Source of the DNA: Paenibacillus typhae
Lineage (GTDB): Bacteria > Bacillota > Bacilli > Paenibacillales > Paenibacillaceae
Direction: 5' to 3'
Assembly: GCF_900099765.1 (NCBI RefSeq)
Contig: NZ_FNDX01000011.1
Location: forward strand, 1-64,000
DNA length: 64,000 nucleotides
The notes beneath the pieces are model-generated. The model worked only from the letters and a program-made list of their open reading frames with translations. It did no database searches and had not been told where the DNA came from. The translations under genes were made by a program, and so were the position numbers. This document shows positions 44,663-53,518 of the stretch, one piece after another. How positions within the stretch are numbered: position 1 is the stretch's first letter; every line of letters begins with the position of its first letter.

Positions 44663-45238
44663 ATGATGGATATGAATATGTCCGGAGGAACGCAAGGAAC
44701 ACTGAACTACACCGGAAATTATCAAGGGATGGAAATGGAAGGCGTTTCAAGTACGGGAAGCATCATTTCCGGCATTCTTGGAACGGTGACCCAACTGCTT
44801 TTAGTGGCTCTGGTTCTCAGTCTGGTGGTTGGTCTCGCCATTTGGTTAAAAAACAAGTACTTTAAGGAATCCTATAGTAAAGCGAAGACCGTAGTCGGTA
44901 ATGATCCTATGCTTAAGACCATTTTCGTTCTTGCAACTACGCTTATTGGTGTCATAGTCGTGCTGTATCTACTGGGCATCGTACTGAATGGCGGATTTAA
45001 CGCTGGTGGAATGGGCATTGTAGGTTCTTGGAGTGTAGCCGGCATATTAACGTTTTTTGTAAAACTGCTGACTATTCTGTTTGTGATCGCTTTGATTGCC
45101 TTCCTATATAACTATGTTAAGCAAAATGTAAGCCAGTCTACAATCAATGCAACGAATGGTGCGGTTCTCACAGCAGGTGTGGAACCAAAAACGAATCGGA
45201 CAGATGTAACGCCGGATGGCGAAACGAAAAGAGACTAA
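44663..45238 (+). CDS. three-span membrane protein of unknown function
   Basis: 191 residues, AAGGAGG upstream, 17 nt after the previous gene. N-terminal MMDMNMSGG and GMEMEG are Met-rich. Spans at about 41-62, 87-110 and 125-152. C-terminal tail polar. Second gene in the cluster. Not recognised. Confidence 0.75.
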   Translation: MMDMNMSGGTQGTLNYTGNYQGMEMEGVSSTGSIISGILGTVTQLLLVALVLSLVVGLAIWLKNKYFKESYSKAKTVVGNDPMLKTIFVLATTLIGVIVVLYLLGIVLNGGFNAGGMGIVGSWSVAGILTFFVKLLTILFVIALIAFLYNYVKQNVSQSTINATNGAVLTAGVEPKTNRTDVTPDGETKRD

Positions 45239-45259
45239 ATGAATCGCAGGTGATCGTTT

Positions 45260-45724
45260 ATGAAGTTTGATTTTATCCTCCATTGGCTCTGGGCGCTCGT
45301 ATTCTCGGTACTGGCCCTTAGTGGAATCGCTATGGCTGGAGCCAAGTATGGCTGGTTGATGCAATATGATATCGCGATGGCGGATATCGTACACCGGATA
45401 GCGGCTATCGTGTATGTACTGCTCACTTTCATTGTGATGATGTACGAGATCATCCGCATTCTTCGCCGGGATAAAACCAAAAAGCCTTGGCTTGTGTTCG
45501 GACCATCCGGGTATGGACTGTTCACCTTCATCACAACACTCATCTTCATCATTACCGGTGCGATGATTTGGCTCTTTATGGACAGCAATCATGCAGCTAC
45601 CGCGTTTTCACTTTGGATTCATGAAAAACTGACTTATCTGGCTGTAGCAAGCGTGATCTGGCACATTTACATGAAAACCCATGCGCTAACATGGCCTAAA
45701 AAAAGGGCTGCAAAACCTAAATAA
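45260..45724 (+). CDS. small b-type cytochrome-like membrane protein
   Basis: 154 residues with four spans. Histidines sit in or near the spans in the way of cytochrome b561/FdnI-type subunits: H9 (FILHWLWALVF), H45 (ADIVHRIAAIVY), H120 (WIHEKLTYLAV) and H134/H140 (WHIYMKTHAL). It could bind two haems and move electrons across or within the membrane. Third gene of the cluster; a multicopper oxidase follows further on. Redox partner role is inferred. Confidence 0.78.
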   Translation: MKFDFILHWLWALVFSVLALSGIAMAGAKYGWLMQYDIAMADIVHRIAAIVYVLLTFIVMMYEIIRILRRDKTKKPWLVFGPSGYGLFTFITTLIFIITGAMIWLFMDSNHAATAFSLWIHEKLTYLAVASVIWHIYMKTHALTWPKKRAAKPK

Positions 45725-45754
45725 TGATTGCTCAAGGGAGAGAGGGCCTTTACC

Positions 45755-46054
45755 ATGTGGATGCAAAAAAAGTGGTTCAAGCTATTCATCTGGTTTGTAA
45801 CCACCTCGTTCTTCTTCGCTCTTGCCGCCATACTCATTTCCATGTTCAGGTTTGGACCGACAGAACAAGAGGTGATGCAGTTTATGATGGGCATGATGAA
45901 GGCCATGGATTCCTCTCTGATGGGGCTGTCGATGCAAGTGAAAGAGGACACAAACATACACAGTCTAATGAACCAGAGCATCGCTTTTGCCTTTCCGTTA
46001 TTGTCTATAAGTATAGCGGCTGGAGTGTACGTACGGTGCAGAAGAAAGGTGTAA
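45755..46054 (+). CDS. small two-span membrane protein with Met-rich loop
   Basis: 99 residues from ATG 45755 (GGGAGAGAGGG upstream). Spans at about 8-30 and 74-92. The outer loop has a Met cluster (VMQFMMGMMKAMDSSLMGLSM) likely to bind Cu(I). Four nucleotides before the next gene. No family recognised. Confidence 0.75.
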   Translation: MWMQKKWFKLFIWFVTTSFFFALAAILISMFRFGPTEQEVMQFMMGMMKAMDSSLMGLSMQVKEDTNIHSLMNQSIAFAFPLLSISIAAGVYVRCRRKV

Positions 46055-46058
46055 AACC

Positions 46059-46436
46059 ATGTTTAAAAAGCAGAAAATGCCGTTCTGGCAACTCACCGCC
46101 GTTTTTGCTGTCATTTCGGTGCTCGTGGTTGCCCTATCCTGGGGAAACCGCACGGAGAATGCAGCTCAAATGGACACATCTATGGCCGATATGATGAAGA
46201 GCGAAAGTTTATCCAACGCTACGATCCCTGATCTGTTTACATACGAAGGGATTGCAGCAGGCGCGGGGAATGGGAACAGCCAGCATGAGGGCCACCATGA
46301 TCAACAGGGAAAACTGTATACCATCCATATCGTTACCACTGCGTTGCTTCTTCTAACAATGCCAATGATTATTGCCGGAGCAGTATTTCTTGCGATCGTA
46401 TGGCCGAAGCCGTTAAACGGGAGGAAAAGGAAATGA
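46059..46436 (+). CDS. small two-span membrane protein with Met/His loop
   Basis: 125 residues. Spans at about 11-27 and 92-115. Between them lie MDTSMADMMKSE and a His stretch HEGHHDQQG, both plausible copper ligands. It overlaps the next gene by 4 nt (ATGA), so the two are translationally coupled. Not recognised. Confidence 0.75.
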   Translation: MFKKQKMPFWQLTAVFAVISVLVVALSWGNRTENAAQMDTSMADMMKSESLSNATIPDLFTYEGIAAGAGNGNSQHEGHHDQQGKLYTIHIVTTALLLLTMPMIIAGAVFLAIVWPKPLNGRKRK

Positions 46437-47035
46437 ATGTTCTAGGTTCATTTGGCAATCTGTACATGGCCATTTTACTGATCTTGCTTTCAGCCGGGCT
46501 CATTTTTACTGTCTATGAGATGGTAAAAAAAACAGTTGGCTATATCAGCGAGAGCCGGGGGCAAAAAGGAACTACAACTTCTAGCAAATTTGGAGGAATG
46601 ACAATAATGAAAAGTAGTGGTTGGTTAAAATTAGCGGTATTTTCGTTTTTCGGACTTATCATTTCTGTAGTACTGCTCAATGTAACAAATCCGACTGCAG
46701 CATCTTCTACAAATGATCAACATAGTCTGCACGTAAACGGTACTGCAAACGCGACAGGTACGATGGGGAATATGAGCGGGACGGTGAATGGAACGGTCAA
46801 CGGGACGGTCAACATGGACCAGATGAATGAAGTGATGCAGCGCATGAATCAGCTTCAGCAAGATATGATGATGATGCAGCAGCAATATATGAACGGTATG
46901 CAGACACAATCCAACATGAATATGGGGTCGTCCGGCGGTATGAGCGGTTCTGGAGGTATGATGGATGATGATATGGATATGAACATGGGCGGCAGTAGCG
47001 GAAGCAGCAGCAGCGGCGGCATGGGCATGATGTAA
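46433..47035 (+). CDS. membrane protein with Met/Gly/Ser-rich C-terminus
   Basis: 200 residues. Spans at about 9-30 and 64-82. The last 80 residues are rich in Met, Asn, Gly and Ser (MNEVMQRMNQLQQDMMMMQQ, then MDDDMDMNMGG). In-frame ATG 46607 is preceded by TTTGGAGGAATGACAATA, a strong ribosome site, and opens a typical signal-peptide-like start (MKSSGWLKLAVFSFFGL). So a shorter second product, or an old gene fusion, is possible. A terminator follows. Confidence 0.75.
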   Translation: MNVLGSFGNLYMAILLILLSAGLIFTVYEMVKKTVGYISESRGQKGTTTSSKFGGMTIMKSSGWLKLAVFSFFGLIISVVLLNVTNPTAASSTNDQHSLHVNGTANATGTMGNMSGTVNGTVNGTVNMDQMNEVMQRMNQLQQDMMMMQQQYMNGMQTQSNMNMGSSGGMSGSGGMMDDDMDMNMGGSSGSSSSGGMGMM

Positions 47036-47050
47036 TTTAAGCGGGAACGG

Positions 47051-47088
47051 AGCAGCGTTCGTCTTTATTGACCGAACGCTGCTTTTTT
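47051..47088 (+). terminator. terminator/attenuator before the multicopper oxidase
   Basis: AGCAGCGTTCG / CGAACGCTGCT perfect stem followed by TTTTTT. It ends the 43758-47035 cluster and lies 34 nt before the oxidase start, so the oxidase relies on read-through or a promoter not obvious to me. Confidence 0.9.
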
Positions 47089-47121
47089 AAATCATCTATC
47101 TTTGAATAGGAGGAAGACAGA

Positions 47122-48786
47122 TTGAGCAACAGAAGTTTGGTATGGTTGCTTTTCATTGCATTGATTCTTGGTGGAACGGCAGCCGGCCTTTATATGAATG
47201 GAACCTCTGCAGTTGGTCAGAGCTCAACCGGCATGGCTCCCCAAGCTACAGATGATATGTCATCCATGGATCATAGTGCGCATGGCACATCTACAAATGT
47301 AACGGAGGAGGAAACACCTGTACCAAGTTCCACTCCGACTGCTATCGTACCTACACCGACATCGCCCGTTACTCCAGGGCCAGAAAACACGACTGCCCCT
47401 TCAAGTGAGCCTACGGCGCTGGAACCAAAAGAGGGCCAGCCGGTAAAAGGGTTTTCTCTTACAGCCATGAACCGTACTTTGACCATTGCTGAAGGGATAA
47501 CGCTGCCTCTATGGACATTTAATGGCACCGTTCCAGGGCAGGAAATTAGAGTCACACAAGGGGATTTTGTGGTTGTTACCTTGAAGAATGAACTGGAGGA
47601 GCCGGTATCCATTCACTGGCACGGGTACCCGGTCACCTCAGAGGCGGATGGCGTTCCCGGGGTGACACAGGAGGCAGTGAACCCTGGAGAAACCTTCACA
47701 TACCGCTTCTCGGCCGATATACCGGGAACCTACTGGTATCATTCTCATCAGGAAAGCTCCAAGCAAGTAGACAAAGGACTTTACGGCGCACTGATCGTGG
47801 AACCCAAATCAGAGCCTAAACCGGATCAAGATGTGACTCTCCTCTTAGACGAATGGATGGAAGAGCAGGAAACCTCCAGCCACAGCGCTCATGGCTCTTC
47901 ATCTCAAGCGATGAGCGAAGAAGAGATGATGGCCACGATGTATAACATTTACACGGTTAATGGGAAATCGGGTTCTTTAATCGATCCCTTGACGACCAAG
48001 GTAGGGGATACGGTTCGCTTACGTTTGATAAATGCCGGGTATCGCTCGCACGCCATTCATATTCCCGGAGAATTTAAAGTTGTCAGCTCAGATGGTCAGG
48101 ATATAGCTGAACCAGGAGTACTGAATAACCAAATGGTTACGGTGGCGCCAGGAGAACGTTACGATATAGAAATGACCATCAAGACTAAAGAAGACTTTAC
48201 GCTGGATGCACATGACAATAATTTGTATAACGATCAGTTGGTGATTCCGGTCAAAGTTGCCGGAAGTAATGGAGTAACCAGCAAGATACAGCATGAAAAT
48301 ATACCGGTTTTCAATTTGCTTCAATATGGAAAACAGGTAAATACGGATCTGCGAACAGTAAGTTCCTTTGCAGTGGAGTATACCGCCATTTTGAATTCTA
48401 AAATGAATGGGAATGAGCAACAGTACACGATCAATGATCAGGTGTTCAAGGATCTTCCTTCTCTTCAGGTCAAGACGGGGGATTATGTTAAATTGACGCT
48501 TCAAAATGATGATACAGTAGACCATCCCATTCATATCCATGGCCATTTTGCTCAAGTGATCGAGCGAAATGGGGAACTGGTTAGGGGTACGATTATGAAA
48601 GATACCGTGCTGGTCAAACCAGGGGAAAAGGTTGTTTTGGTCTTCAAAGCAGACAATCCTGGTAACTGGTTGATTCACTGTCATGAGCTTCATCATGCAG
48701 CGGGAGGAATGGTTCAGAAATTGATCTATACGGATTACAAGTCCGCCTACACGCCAGGTTCCTCTGAAGGGAATAAACCTGAATAA
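47122..48786 (+). CDS. secreted multicopper oxidase
   Basis: 554 residues from TTG with TAGGAGGAAG upstream. Signal-type N-terminus (VWLLFIALILGGTAAGLYM), then a Pro/Thr/Ser linker with HSAHG. All four copper motifs are present: H165-W-H167, H207-S-H209, H468-P-I-H471-I-H473, and H519-C520-H521 with H525 and M530 completing the type 1 site. A Met/His insert (MDHSAHG-like; SAHGSSSQAMSEEEMMATM near 255-275) resembles CueO-type copper-binding inserts. Probably oxidises Cu(I) to Cu(II) outside the cell. Confidence 0.95.
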   Translation: MSNRSLVWLLFIALILGGTAAGLYMNGTSAVGQSSTGMAPQATDDMSSMDHSAHGTSTNVTEEETPVPSSTPTAIVPTPTSPVTPGPENTTAPSSEPTALEPKEGQPVKGFSLTAMNRTLTIAEGITLPLWTFNGTVPGQEIRVTQGDFVVVTLKNELEEPVSIHWHGYPVTSEADGVPGVTQEAVNPGETFTYRFSADIPGTYWYHSHQESSKQVDKGLYGALIVEPKSEPKPDQDVTLLLDEWMEEQETSSHSAHGSSSQAMSEEEMMATMYNIYTVNGKSGSLIDPLTTKVGDTVRLRLINAGYRSHAIHIPGEFKVVSSDGQDIAEPGVLNNQMVTVAPGERYDIEMTIKTKEDFTLDAHDNNLYNDQLVIPVKVAGSNGVTSKIQHENIPVFNLLQYGKQVNTDLRTVSSFAVEYTAILNSKMNGNEQQYTINDQVFKDLPSLQVKTGDYVKLTLQNDDTVDHPIHIHGHFAQVIERNGELVRGTIMKDTVLVKPGEKVVLVFKADNPGNWLIHCHELHHAAGGMVQKLIYTDYKSAYTPGSSEGNKPE

Positions 48787-48820
48787 AAGAGTGATTCTTA
48801 AATATTCCCCCATAAAAAGT

Positions 48821-48864
48821 GAAGAGGGTGTAAGAACTTTATTAAGTTCTTGCACCCTCTGCTT
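48821..48864. terminator. shared hairpin between convergent genes
   Basis: GAAGAGGGTGTAAGAACTT pairs with AAGTTCTTGCACCCTCTGCTTC in a near-perfect 19-bp stem. No T tract, but it lies exactly between two converging genes. Confidence 0.7.
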
Positions 48865-49418
48865 CATTCACCATCTAAAAAGAACCCCACTAACTTGGCA
48901 TGATACGGATTTGTGATCTGAAAAGGGGGTGTATCCGTGCCGCTTTTATCAGGGGCGGTTTTTTCTGCAAATTCTAGTTCTGCACATTCTAGTACAGAAG
49001 AATCACTGGATGAGGGGTGTGCACCCTGGTTTACCGTCACTTCATTTGTTATATTGCAGCTGGAATGACTTCGAGTTACAGCATCAGGAACATCTTTGAT
49101 AAGCTGTAGTAACCAACTGGTTAATAGCTGCTTGGTGAAGGGATGTTGGATCCATTCCAGGTGGTCTTTTCCAAGATACTCCGGTAGTGGGATCGTCACA
49201 CTAGGCGTAGCCACAGCTATGGAACGTTCTATGGATTCGATGAATATAGCTGCGATTTTACTTTGAAAAAGAGACTTATCCAAATGCTCCAGGTCAACAA
49301 GAAAGTCAATAACTCTCTGGGAAGTGTGTTCGGGTAGATGAATCGTTAGCTTGCGCTCCACTGCCGGCGATCTGGAAATCTCCATGTCTTGTTCCCTAAT
49401 TGGCGGTGTATTGCTCAT
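48864..49418 (-). CDS. ParR-like ribbon-helix-helix partner of the ParM-like gene
   Basis: 184 residues, starting inside the 3' end of the ParM-like gene (23-nt overlap). Residues about 20-70 (RKLTIHLPEHTSQRVIDFLV, later LFQSKIAAIFIESIE) look like a ribbon-helix-helix DNA-binding fold: a short beta strand with LPE, then two helices. The C-terminal half is acidic and unstructured-looking. Small RHH proteins directly after parM are centromere-binding ParR in plasmid type II partition. Assignment is from fold pattern plus context. Confidence 0.6.
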   Translation of the reverse strand: MSNTPPIREQDMEISRSPAVERKLTIHLPEHTSQRVIDFLVDLEHLDKSLFQSKIAAIFIESIERSIAVATPSVTIPLPEYLGKDHLEWIQHPFTKQLLTSWLLQLIKDVPDAVTRSHSSCNITNEVTVNQGAHPSSSDSSVLECAELEFAEKTAPDKSGTDTPPFQITNPYHAKLVGFFLDGE

Positions 49419-50529
49419 TCTTAACTTTCAGGTACACTTTCAGTAATTTGAAATACGCTCTAGCGATCATCCAAATTGAATCTTTTGTACTGACAAACCG
49501 CAGCGGATAATCTTCCTCAAGCTCGTTAATTCTCTCGATGTACGGTCTTAAAAGCAAAGATCCACCGCCAATTTGATACGAAACTCGAATACTGGGGACC
49601 TTGTTCCACGTGCTCCGGATCAGTTTATACTCCTCACGAGCGATTTTCATCAGCACTTCATCGACAATGGACTGAATACCGGTGCGTTTACCTCGAAACC
49701 AAACGTGATATCGTTCTTCTTCATTCTCAGTGGTTATGACTTCAATGAGCTGCTGACGATTTATGAAACGGTACCCCGTTTCTGCGTATACGCGATCCAT
49801 GATTTCATCCAAATAAGGAGAGACTCCTTCTTTGATTCCGTCCGAATGGATATTGTCTACTGCTCCATCCTCTAAAATGATTGCCGCATCAGTCGAAAGT
49901 CCGCCAATATCGTTAATTAATACGTTCATATGAGTGAGTTCTTCATTGCGAACCGAACCGTCATCATGAGTCGTTAAATCAATCAAAGCAACATGTCCTT
50001 CAATATTGACCAGTACTTCTTCAAAATGAATGCGTATTGTTCTACCACCAATGGTCGGTGTAATATGGAAACGGACCTCATGAGTACCCGATTTCAGTTT
50101 TTGTTTGAAAAGCTTGCGTTTACCACGTTTTGCTTCACTTAGTGGAAGTCCCGTGGATAAATAATAAGTCACTTCAGTAACGCCATTTTGATTTGAAGAA
50201 GCCATTGCAGCATCATAAGCTAACGCGGTTAACAACATTACAATGGGCTGGTCGGCTTCTGATTTATCACTAATCGTAGTTAATTCGTCGTTATGATCAT
50301 ATCCGCCGGCGAGATGACCTACCGCATAAACACCTTGTCCCCGTTTCAATGCGTCAGAAATGATCTCCACATGAAGCCCATCCAATGGGTGTTTCTCTAA
50401 CTCCACAATGTCTCGGGAAAGACCGATTTCAGCGATGACGTTGGGAATAAGGAGCTCGTTCTCTAATTTTTCGAAGTAAGCTTTTAGTGAGTCATTGCCG
50501 ATATCCACTGCTGCTTGCCGGATAACCAT
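49396..50529 (-). CDS. parM: ParM/Alp-type actin-like ATPase (plasmid segregation)
   Basis: 377 residues, GGAGGAAAATAACG before the start. Actin-fold motifs: phosphate 1 AVDIGNDSLKA (residues 7-17), phosphate 2 LINDIGGLSTDAAI, and adenosine motif YQIGGGSLLL near 325. Closest in style to the StbA/ParM_like families of Gram-positive plasmids. It forms filaments that push DNA copies apart. Its presence here, in what otherwise reads as chromosome, points to a plasmid-derived or conjugative piece within the island. Overlaps the ParR-like gene. Confidence 0.85.
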   Translation of the reverse strand: MVIRQAAVDIGNDSLKAYFEKLENELLIPNVIAEIGLSRDIVELEKHPLDGLHVEIISDALKRGQGVYAVGHLAGGYDHNDELTTISDKSEADQPIVMLLTALAYDAAMASSNQNGVTEVTYYLSTGLPLSEAKRGKRKLFKQKLKSGTHEVRFHITPTIGGRTIRIHFEEVLVNIEGHVALIDLTTHDDGSVRNEELTHMNVLINDIGGLSTDAAIILEDGAVDNIHSDGIKEGVSPYLDEIMDRVYAETGYRFINRQQLIEVITTENEEERYHVWFRGKRTGIQSIVDEVLMKIAREEYKLIRSTWNKVPSIRVSYQIGGGSLLLRPYIERINELEEDYPLRFVSTKDSIWMIARAYFKLLKVYLKVKNEQYTAN

Positions 50530-50553
50530 CGTTATTTTCCTCCTTATGTACCT

Positions 50554-50817
50554 TTAGCGATTGGTTTTCAAATCGTTTTGATCATTAAAAAAATGACGCT
50601 TTACATACGCTTGAGTAATAGGATTGTCTTTTAGTCCCTCATTGGAGTGTTGCTGTGGTTGAATGGGCTGGTCTTCAGTTAAAATAGGTGAAGTTGTGGA
50701 GAAAGCGGTTAATGTAAATAATCGGGCTATTCCCATGAATACCACAATAGCTGTCAATAGAATGAGCAAAAGGAGACACAGAAGAAGGAGTTCCGAAAAA
50801 AAGGCGTTCAAGTTCAA
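50554..50817 (-). CDS. small single-span membrane protein
   Basis: 87 residues, AAAGGAGATGG upstream. N-terminal hydrophobic span (LLLLCLLLLILLTAIVVFMG), then a polar tail with GIn/Asn/Pro. It ends 24 nt before the ParM-like gene on the same strand and may be in one operon. Not recognised. Confidence 0.6.
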   Translation of the reverse strand: MNLNAFFSELLLLCLLLLILLTAIVVFMGIARLFTLTAFSTTSPILTEDQPIQPQQHSNEGLKDNPITQAYVKRHFFNDQNDLKTNR

Positions 50818-51087
50818 ATGACCATCTCCTTTAGTACGATCCGTTTAACCATCAGCATACAACTCACTCCCTTTGGCACAAGTTTTTATCAGATTTAGGT
50901 AAATTATGCCATAAAAATATGTTGAAATGATGTAGATATGAAGAAGATTTCACTTCTTCAATTGCTTATCGTTTTTTCTGTAAAATAGAAAAGTTCACGA
51001 TTCACGCATGCTTTCAACATACATTCCACATACTCAAACTTTAAAATAAAAATATAAATTAAAGGAACTTTCATAGGAGGATTTCAA
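50818..51087. other. divergent non-coding region; possible parC site not evident
   Basis: A par centromere (parC) would be expected upstream of the parM operon. I see no clear tandem repeats here. ACATAC occurs twice (near 51018 and 51029), which is too little to claim. Promoters for both directions must lie here. Confidence 0.35.
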
Positions 51088-51279
51088 ATGGAATGGTCTA
51101 CATTACTCGTGCTGGTATGTCCTGTCATGATGATTGTTATGATGTTTACAATGAAAGGGGGACACTCTCACGGCTCCCCAAATCATCGTGTTGCAGCTGA
51201 AAGCCTGCATGACCAGTTGGTCGATCTGAAAGCTGAAAATGAGCGAATTAGCAAAGAACTGCAGAGTTTTAAAAAATAG
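51088..51279 (+). CDS. small DUF2933-like membrane protein
   Basis: 63 residues, AGGAGG upstream. One span rich in Met and Val (LVLVCPVMMIVMMFTMKGGH), the motif HSHGSPNH and a coiled-coil-like tail (DLKAENERISKELQ). Related in layout to the small protein at 34848. Common companion of copper operons. A terminator follows. Confidence 0.72.
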   Translation: MEWSTLLVLVCPVMMIVMMFTMKGGHSHGSPNHRVAAESLHDQLVDLKAENERISKELQSFKK

Positions 51280-51288
51280 ATGGACAGA

Positions 51289-51320
51289 ATATGCCGTAAG
51301 CGAGTGTCGCTTACGGCATT
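51289..51320 (+). terminator. hairpin terminator
   Basis: ATGCCGTAAGCGA / TCGCTTACGGCAT perfect 13-bp stem with a GTG loop. The T tract is weak. Confidence 0.75.
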
Positions 51321-51409
51321 CTAATGTTGAACCGTTCACACATCTACACATTTTCAACACATTAATTTTGTAATATTAAAAAAACAGATAAATTCGAGGT
51401 GAATGTTCA

Positions 51410-52126
51410 GTGTCGAAACTCCAGGTATTAATTGTAGATGATGAATGGAATATGAGAAATTTGCTGCGGATTTATTTAATGAAAGAAGGTTTTGCGATTA
51501 AAGAAGCATCCACGGGGCAAGAAGCCTTGGCGCTGGTCCAAGCCCATTCCTTTGATGTCATTATTCTAGATGTTATGTTGCCCGATATGGATGGTTGGCA
51601 AATCTGTAAGCGTATCAGAGAACTTGTGAAAACGCCGGTATTATTCCTGTCAGCGCGAACTGAGACTAAAGATAAGATAAAAGGTTTGGGTATCGGAGCG
51701 GATGATTACTTGACCAAGCCATTCGATTCAGAAGAATTACTGGCTCGAATTTTCTCGCTGATTCGTAGATCAGTGATGAACCAGGAGGTAATTCCTCAAC
51801 CGTCGCGCATGCTTCATTATCCAGATCTTGTAATCATACCTGAAGCCCGTGAAGTCCGGATTTGTGATGAATATGTAGAATTTACTCAAAAGGAATTCGA
51901 TTTATTGGTGTCTTTTGCGCAGAATATCCAAAAAGCATTTACAAGAGAAGAATTAGTGGAACGGCTATGGGGCTATGATTTTGAAGGTGAGTTCAGAGTC
52001 GTCGATACGCATATCAAAAACATCAGAGAAAAGATGCATTTGGCCGGCTTGAAATATAACCCGATCCAAACGGTATGGGGGGTTGGCTATAAGTTTTATG
52101 TTCCGGGAGATGCCAATGAAAAATAA
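51410..52126 (+). CDS. OmpR-family response regulator
   Basis: 238 residues from GTG. Receiver domain with D10/D11, phospho-acceptor D54 (VIILDVMLPDMDGW) and the conserved Lys in DYLTKPF. DNA-binding winged helix ends in VDTHIKNIREKMH and VWGVGYKF. Overlaps the kinase gene by 11 nt. Among copper genes, it could control extracytoplasmic copper functions as CusR does (inference). Confidence 0.95.
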   Translation: MSKLQVLIVDDEWNMRNLLRIYLMKEGFAIKEASTGQEALALVQAHSFDVIILDVMLPDMDGWQICKRIRELVKTPVLFLSARTETKDKIKGLGIGADDYLTKPFDSEELLARIFSLIRRSVMNQEVIPQPSRMLHYPDLVIIPEAREVRICDEYVEFTQKEFDLLVSFAQNIQKAFTREELVERLWGYDFEGEFRVVDTHIKNIREKMHLAGLKYNPIQTVWGVGYKFYVPGDANEK

Positions 52127-53501
52127 CCGTATCGGCTTAAAATTAGGATTTGTTATTATCACGGTGTTTCTAATCGTATTGGTGTTTCTGGGCTTTACTA
52201 TAGACCGTTTATTCACAAGTTTTTATATCGATCGGATGCGTACGGAGAATGAGGAATTGGGTTCTCATTTTGCGGTCATGGCCCAATCGGATAGTACTTC
52301 TGGTGAAATGATGAAAACTTTTGCAGAATTCTCGAACGTCAGTATTTTTAACGTCAATGCCAATAGTGAGGTAATTCTACACTCAGGAACGCATGACTCT
52401 TCCGATCGAAAGATAATTCGAAGCTCGGATCTGGAAAGAATCTTTGCAGGAAAGAAAGTCAATTTCTTATATACCGAACCTTCCGGAATTCGTTACTTTG
52501 TTTCCGGACAACCAATCTATGTGAAAGACGTAGCGGCCTCCGCCCTTTATGTCATGTCTTCCACCGAGAAAATGGAACAGTCATTACTTGCGGTCCGTAA
52601 TCTTTTGATCTTGTCAGGGATTGGCGCTTTTTTATTGGCTCTCGGTATTACATGGATAATAGCCCAGTATTTATCCCGGCCTTTACTTAAAATGCAACAG
52701 GCCACACGGAAGATCGCTGCAGGGGACTTGGAAACACGTCTTGATATTAACAGCAATGATGAAATGGGCAGCTTGGCGCATGCAATCAACGATCTTGCTG
52801 TGGATCTTCAGCGATATCGGGATACAAGGCAAGAGTTTTTCGCTAATATTTCTCATGAACTCCGGACACCGATCACCTATTTGGAAGGCTACTCTCAGGT
52901 TCTCCAACAGGAACTTTATGAAACCGTAGAGGAGAAAAACAAGTATCTGGGAATCATTCATGACGAAGCGTTACGTTTGCAGCACTTAGTTGAGGACCTT
53001 TTTGATTTATCGAAAATGGAAGAAGGGAAGATTAATCTTGAGCTAGACTGGGTGAATATGTCTGATTTAACGCAGCAGGCGGTGCGAAAAGTGGAGCTCA
53101 AGGCAAGAGAAAAAAGCCTTAGCCTGAAATACAAGGAAAACGGTATGATGAAAAAGATTCGCGGAGATAAAAAGCGGATGGAGCAAATAATCCTTAATCT
53201 TTTGGAGAATGCAGTCCGTTATACCGAAAAAGGCGAAATTAACGTCTCTCTCTCATATACCAGTAGTGCTTTTCTCCTGGTCGTGGAGGATTCAGGGATT
53301 GGCATTCCAAAAGACGAAATCCCCTACATTTTTGAACGCTTTTATCGTGTAGAAAAGTCTAGATCACGCCAATATGGAGGAACGGGCTTAGGACTGTCCA
53401 TAGTGAAAAAACTGGTTGAACTGCAGGGCGGGCAAATTACAGTAACAAGTGAAGTAGACAAAGGCACACGGTTTGAAATTCAGTTTTACCAGCAGCCATG
53501 A
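52116..53501 (+). CDS. sensor histidine kinase
   Basis: 461 residues from ATG 52116 with GGGAGA upstream. Span about 10-30, outer sensor about 31-160, second span about 162-184, HAMP about 185-235, HisKA with H247 (FFANISHELRTPITYLEGY), then the ATPase N box NLLENAVRYTEKGE and GTGLGLSIVKK. Partner of the regulator just upstream. Sensor ligand not evident. Confidence 0.95.
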   Translation: MKNNRIGLKLGFVIITVFLIVLVFLGFTIDRLFTSFYIDRMRTENEELGSHFAVMAQSDSTSGEMMKTFAEFSNVSIFNVNANSEVILHSGTHDSSDRKIIRSSDLERIFAGKKVNFLYTEPSGIRYFVSGQPIYVKDVAASALYVMSSTEKMEQSLLAVRNLLILSGIGAFLLALGITWIIAQYLSRPLLKMQQATRKIAAGDLETRLDINSNDEMGSLAHAINDLAVDLQRYRDTRQEFFANISHELRTPITYLEGYSQVLQQELYETVEEKNKYLGIIHDEALRLQHLVEDLFDLSKMEEGKINLELDWVNMSDLTQQAVRKVELKAREKSLSLKYKENGMMKKIRGDKKRMEQIILNLLENAVRYTEKGEINVSLSYTSSAFLLVVEDSGIGIPKDEIPYIFERFYRVEKSRSRQYGGTGLGLSIVKKLVELQGGQITVTSEVDKGTRFEIQFYQQP

Positions 53502-53518
53502 CGTTAGGAGGCAGGCTA

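Noticed and set aside
50818..51087. parC centromere repeats upstream of the ParM-like operon
   Set aside because: No tandem repeat array of convincing length could be found.
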